Assembly (NCBI GenBank): GCA_003541285.1
Contig: DPMS01000193.1
Span: 13,982-23,578 of the forward strand
Length of the DNA: 9,597 bases
From: Actinomycetota bacterium
Lineage (GTDB): Bacteria; Actinomycetota; Actinomycetes; Streptosporangiales; Streptosporangiaceae
Reading direction: 5' to 3'
The notes under the pieces are model-generated. The model ran no database searches and was not told where the DNA came from. It saw only the letters and a program-made list of their open reading frames with translations. Positions 7,687 through 9,597 of the stretch are shown piece after piece. A program made the position numbers and the translations under genes. Every line of letters starts with the position of its first letter. Position 1 is the stretch's first letter.

Positions 7687-8364
7687 CTAAGAAGAACTAG
7701 CGAGAAATTCAGAGCTTCTCTTAAAGCCTGTTACGAGAATTTCGGACACGCGCTTGAAGTCTCCGGCTTCAAGCGCTTCCACTATCTGGACGTGGTGTTC
7801 GGGTATCGATGCAGGCACATGTGACCAGCCCGCAGAAAGCCGCCTGTGCCCGCTGGTTAGCATCGCGCGTATAAGCGCCGCCATTTGCCGCCATTGGTTG
7901 AGGAGGATGGTATTCCCTGAAAGCTCACAGAGTTTCTCATGAAAGCTCAGGTCGGCTGCTACTTCGTCGACTGCGCTGCCGACGGCCTGCGCCTCAGCAA
8001 GACGCTCAGCGTGCTGACGAAGAGCCCTGCTGTTGGCTAGTCGCAATTCGGGGTCGGCGTCCTCACAGATAGAGCGCGCAGCTAGGACTTCCAACGCACC
8101 CCGGACGCCATAGACGTCGATGATCTCCTTGGAAGTGAGCTTCCTGACATAGACGACTCGCCGCGGGTCCCTGATTAACAGACCCTGCTGTTCAAGCTCC
8201 CGCAGTGCTTCCCGGAGCGTTCCCCGGCTGACCCCGAGCCGGGCGCTCTCATCCGCCTCAACGATGCGGGTACCCGGGAGCAGGTCACCGTTGATGATGC
8301 GGGATCGCAAGGATTGAAATGCCTGCTCCTGGAGAGTCCGCCTGTCAAGCCCGCTCTGAGTCAT
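7687..8364 (-). CDS. GntR-family transcriptional regulator, FCD (FadR-type) subfamily
   Basis: Likely ligand-responsive regulator of this operon; 225 residues. The N-terminal winged helix-turn-helix (about 10-75) includes ARLGVSRGTLREALRELEQQ and the wing RDPRRVVYVRKL. The C-terminal all-helical FCD effector domain shows DLSFHEKLCELSGN (D138, H142) and EHHVQIVEALEAGD (H190), which are metal or ligand-site positions of the family. The final helix, where FCD proteins often carry another His, reads TGFKRSSEF and has none. The gene has no Shine-Dalgarno at a normal distance; the promoter upstream is placed so that transcription would start at the ATG. Leu63 is encoded by TTA (8178-8176), the only TTA I noticed in the cluster; in Streptomyces such codons can make translation depend on the bldA tRNA. 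The closing codons of the gene are noticeably more AT-rich than the enzyme genes. Confidence 0.93.
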   Translation of the reverse strand: MTQSGLDRRTLQEQAFQSLRSRIINGDLLPGTRIVEADESARLGVSRGTLREALRELEQQGLLIRDPRRVVYVRKLTSKEIIDVYGVRGALEVLAARSICEDADPELRLANSRALRQHAERLAEAQAVGSAVDEVAADLSFHEKLCELSGNTILLNQWRQMAALIRAMLTSGHRRLSAGWSHVPASIPEHHVQIVEALEAGDFKRVSEILVTGFKRSSEFLASSS

Positions 8365-8370
8365 GCGCGC

Positions 8371-8408
8371 AAGCTAGTCCTCGTGCAGGCAAATTGTCAA
8401 CCGTTGAC
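8371..8408 (-). promoter_or_regulatory. Leaderless-type promoter of the regulator gene with overlapping palindromic operator
   Basis: On the minus strand a perfect -35 TTGACA (8400-8395) is followed after 18 nt by TAGCTT (8376-8371), a -10-like hexamer with the key T, A and final T. The remaining 6 nt to the ATG at 8364 put the start point at or next to the A of the start codon. Overlapping the -35 is a perfect palindrome GTCAACCGTTGAC (8396-8408; 6-bp arms, 1-nt centre), a plausible autoregulatory GntR site; binding itself is inference. Confidence 0.6.
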
Positions 8409-8445
8409 TGACAACTGACGACAAGTAACTGTTAACTGACAACTG
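8403..8445. repeat. Direct repeats and palindromes upstream of the regulator gene (possible operators)
   Basis: GTTGACTGACAACTG (8403-8417) recurs as GTTAACTGACAACTG (8431-8445), 14 of 15 bases identical with a 28-bp period. Each begins with an imperfect GTT...AAC dyad. Further GACAA and AACTG elements lie between them. The repeats flank the -35 region of the regulator promoter and continue upstream, in an AT-richer island. Confidence 0.6.
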
Positions 8446-8669
8446 GTAGCTCCCGGCCGGTGTGCCCGGCATCGACCGAGCGGGGGTATGCCGACGGCCG
8501 GGTGGACTCATCGGCCAGGAGCGGCCCGTCGAAGGTGCTTTCGGCGCCGACCTGTGGGTGCCGATAACCCTGCCACGGCCGCTGACCTGGTGACTCACGC
8601 GGGACGAGAGGCGGTCGGGTTGGGCATCTGGCTGTGAGAGGACCTTACGATCAGGCACTGTCGGTACTC
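8446..8669. other. Spacer without a recognisable gene
   Basis: About 220 bases between the operator region and the transposase fragment. Both strands have open frames, but none shows a recognisable family. Nested inverted repeats are visible: CCCGGCCG at 8452-8459 with its complement at 8495-8502, and CGGCAT/ATGCCG inside. They could form a loose hairpin, but no function is assignable. Confidence 0.4.
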
Positions 8670-8846
8670 GTGTCAATGCGATTCGCTTACCTGGCGGGGC
8701 TGCGCGTGTTCGGCTGGCTCGCCCTGCTCGCCCGCTCCGACCATGCGAAGGACGCGGAGATCCTGATCCTGCGGCACCAGGTCGCCGTCATCCAGCGGCA
8801 GGTCAAGACCCCGCGGCTGACCTGGGCCGACCGGGCGGTCCTTGCC
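8670..8846 (+). pseudogene. Truncated N-terminal fragment of an actinobacterial transposase (integrase-core type)
   Basis: From the GTG at 8670 (or the ATG at 8676) the frame encodes RFAYLAGLRVFGWLALLARS, then a segment with AKDAEILILRHQVAVIQRQV and ending TWADRAVLA. This is the characteristic N-terminus of transposases with a DDE integrase core that are frequent in Streptomyces, Frankia and relatives. After about 59 codons similarity stops at about 8846/8847: the following codons belong to an unrelated recombinase on the opposite strand. The entire catalytic core is absent, so it cannot be active. Identification is from recalled family resemblance; a translated database search would confirm it. 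Confidence 0.72.
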
Positions 8847-9193
8847 GAACCGTTTCGGGGGGATCGCCAGCACGCGCTGGATGAGCAGCGCGTGCTCGGG
8901 GTGGCGCAGGGCGGCGTAGGAGAACAGCGAACGGATCGCCGTCAGGCGCAGGTTGCGGGTCCTGGTGCTGTTGTGCCGCTCGCTCTCGAGGTGGTTCAGG
9001 AACGCCGCTATCGTGGTGGCGTCCAGGGTCGTCCCAGTCGAGCTGGGCGGGCATCTTCCCGGTCCGCTGGTGCACGAAGGAGCAGCAGGCGCAGGGTGTC
9101 GCGGTAGGACGCGATGGTCTGTGGGCTGGCCTGACGCTGCTGAACGAGCCGGTCGGTGAAGAACGCCTGCAACGTCGGTGCGATCAGCGTCAT
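8847..9193 (-). pseudogene. Truncated, frameshifted tyrosine recombinase (integrase) fragment
   Basis: From the ATG at 9193 the minus strand encodes LIAPTLQAFFTDRLVQQRQA and SPQTIASYRDTLRLLL, then shifts frame near 9080 to FVHQRTGKMPAQLDWDD. It shifts again near 9026, where one extra C is visible, to LDATTIAAFLNHLESER and finally SLFSYAALRHPEHALLIQRV-LAIPPKRF. Read across the frames this is the N-terminal core-binding (SAM-like) domain of a tyrosine recombinase of the kind found in multi-recombinase elements of actinobacteria. The catalytic domain with its Arg-His-Arg-Tyr residues is missing: the sequence ends at the junction with the transposase fragment. Two frameshifts plus truncation make it a pseudogene. 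Confidence 0.8.
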
Positions 9194-9267
9194 GACCGCG
9201 CCGCCGACCATGCGGTGTCCTGCCAGGCGGCGGCCAGCGCCAGCAGTTCGGGGGCGGCGGTCAGGTA
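9190..9267 (-). pseudogene. C-terminal remnant of an ORF coupled to the recombinase fragment
   Basis: On the minus strand a frame reading YLTAAPELLALAAAW and then QDTAWSAARS ends in a TGA (9192-9190) that overlaps the recombinase ATG (9193-9191) as ATGA. Such four-base overlaps are typical of consecutive recombinase genes in multi-recombinase elements, so this is probably the tail of the preceding recombinase. Upstream it runs into the palindrome at 9266-9297 and soon meets a stop, so nothing more of the gene survives. The family assignment is an inference from position; the fragment itself is too short to recognise. Confidence 0.4.
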
Positions 9268-9323
9268 CCGGTTATTCCGATCTCGGAATAACCGGTATTA
9301 CCCCGATTCCCGGGTTATTCCGA
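9266..9323. repeat. Long palindrome with a third half-site, next to the recombinase remnant
   Basis: Arms TACCGGTTATTCCGA (9266-9280) and TCGGAATAACCGGTA (9283-9297) are perfect 15-bp inverted repeats around a 2-nt centre. The core half-site GGTTATTCCGA (9270-9280) recurs in direct orientation at 9313-9323. The block is AT-richer than its surroundings. It could be a recombinase-binding or end site of the neighbouring mobile element, an insertion scar, or a regulator site; which one is not decidable here. Confidence 0.75.
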
Positions 9324-9597
9324 AGCCCGGCTCCTTTGCGCGCGTGATGGGCCTGTGACCTGGGATGACGCACTCTTGTGACTGTCGCCTGCCGGGATAG
9401 TCCGGTGTCACTCCTTGAGTCCGCACAGGCGCTGGATGATGTCCTCGCGATCGTGCCACAGCGGGGCCGGGAGGGGGCTATGGGTTGTCTTTGCCCGCCG
9501 CGTCCTGCTGGGGGGCCAACGGCTCCATTGCAGCGTTCTCTACTGGCCAACCTGTGAAGCGTGTTGGCCAAAGTGGTTAGCGGATGTGCAGAGGAGG
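9324..9597. other. Right-hand end without a recognisable gene
   Basis: No frame here resembles a known family. An 8-bp inverted repeat TGGCCAAC / GTTGGCCA (9544-9551 and 9563-9570) could form a small hairpin. The last eight bases, AGAGGAGG on the plus strand (9590-9597), look like a Shine-Dalgarno, so a rightward gene may begin just past the edge. A minus-strand frame ending at 9408 with LWHDREDIIQRLCGLKE is open but unassigned. Confidence 0.3.

Noticed and set aside
8396..8445. The repeated motif region as a CRISPR array
   Set aside because: Only two copies of a 15-mer with 13 bp between them, in a promoter; no spacer-repeat pattern and no cas genes.
8452..8502. Nested inverted repeats as a rho-independent terminator
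   Set aside because: The outer arms are only 8 bp with a long loop, there is no T-tract on either strand, and GC-rich DNA produces such repeats often.
8374..8676. Minus-strand open frame of 100 codons covering the regulator promoter
   Set aside because: It runs through the promoter and operator repeats, shows no family resemblance and lacks a supported start.
9408..9540. Minus-strand frame ending LWHDREDIIQRLCGLKE as the C-terminus of a degraded transposase
   Set aside because: The ending looks protein-like and the upstream part faintly recalls transposase tails, but it is too short to assign and has no start codon.
9272..9571. Minus-strand open frame of 99 codons
   Set aside because: It runs through the palindrome, has an Arg/Ser-rich shadow-like composition and no recognisable domain.

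Overview
The window is about 9.6 kb of GC-rich DNA that looks actinobacterial. The reasons are strong GC bias at third codon positions, a leaderless-type promoter on the regulator gene, a transposase N-terminus of the kind common in mycelial actinomycetes, and a sugar-type ABC system whose homologues are common in that phylum. I cannot name the genus from sequence alone.

Layout. From about 8.4 kb down to position 1 runs one tightly packed minus-strand cluster, read right to left: a FadR/FCD-type GntR regulator (7687-8364); a lipoprotein sugar-type substrate-binding protein (6447-7649); a two-domain ABC ATPase of the RbsA/CUT2 type (4682-6298); its permease (3625-4680); a 2-keto-4-pentenoate hydratase-like enzyme of the FAH superfamily (2891-3628); a dihydropyrimidinase/D-hydantoinase-like cyclic amidohydrolase (1461-2879); and an IlvD/Edd-family dehydratase (1458 to beyond the left edge). 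Gaps are 37 nt or less, or the genes overlap by a few bases. The one exception is a 148-nt gap between the binding protein and the ATPase, which holds a perfect stem-loop of at least 18 bp.

How the genes may work together. The set reads as a regulated uptake-and-catabolism operon: a small polar molecule is imported by the ABC system, then processed by ring opening (amidohydrolase), hydration or dehydration of a 2-oxo acid (FAH-type enzyme) and dehydration of a dihydroxy acid (IlvD type). An IlvD/Edd dehydratase with an FAH-superfamily enzyme behind a sugar importer recalls Weimberg-type oxidative sugar-acid catabolism, but the amidohydrolase does not belong to that pathway and the substrate is unknown. 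The remaining enzymes probably lie left of position 1. The GntR protein probably controls the cluster and itself: its start is preceded by a consensus -35, a -10-like hexamer placed for a leaderless mRNA, and a nest of palindromes and repeats.

The right end (about 8.45-9.6 kb) is a mobile-element graveyard. A 59-codon N-terminal transposase fragment (+) abuts a twice-frameshifted N-terminal fragment of a tyrosine recombinase (-). That fragment is translationally coupled to a C-terminal remnant of another ORF, which ends in a striking 32-nt near-perfect palindrome with a third half-site nearby. No convincing gene is visible in 8446-8669 or 9324-9597.
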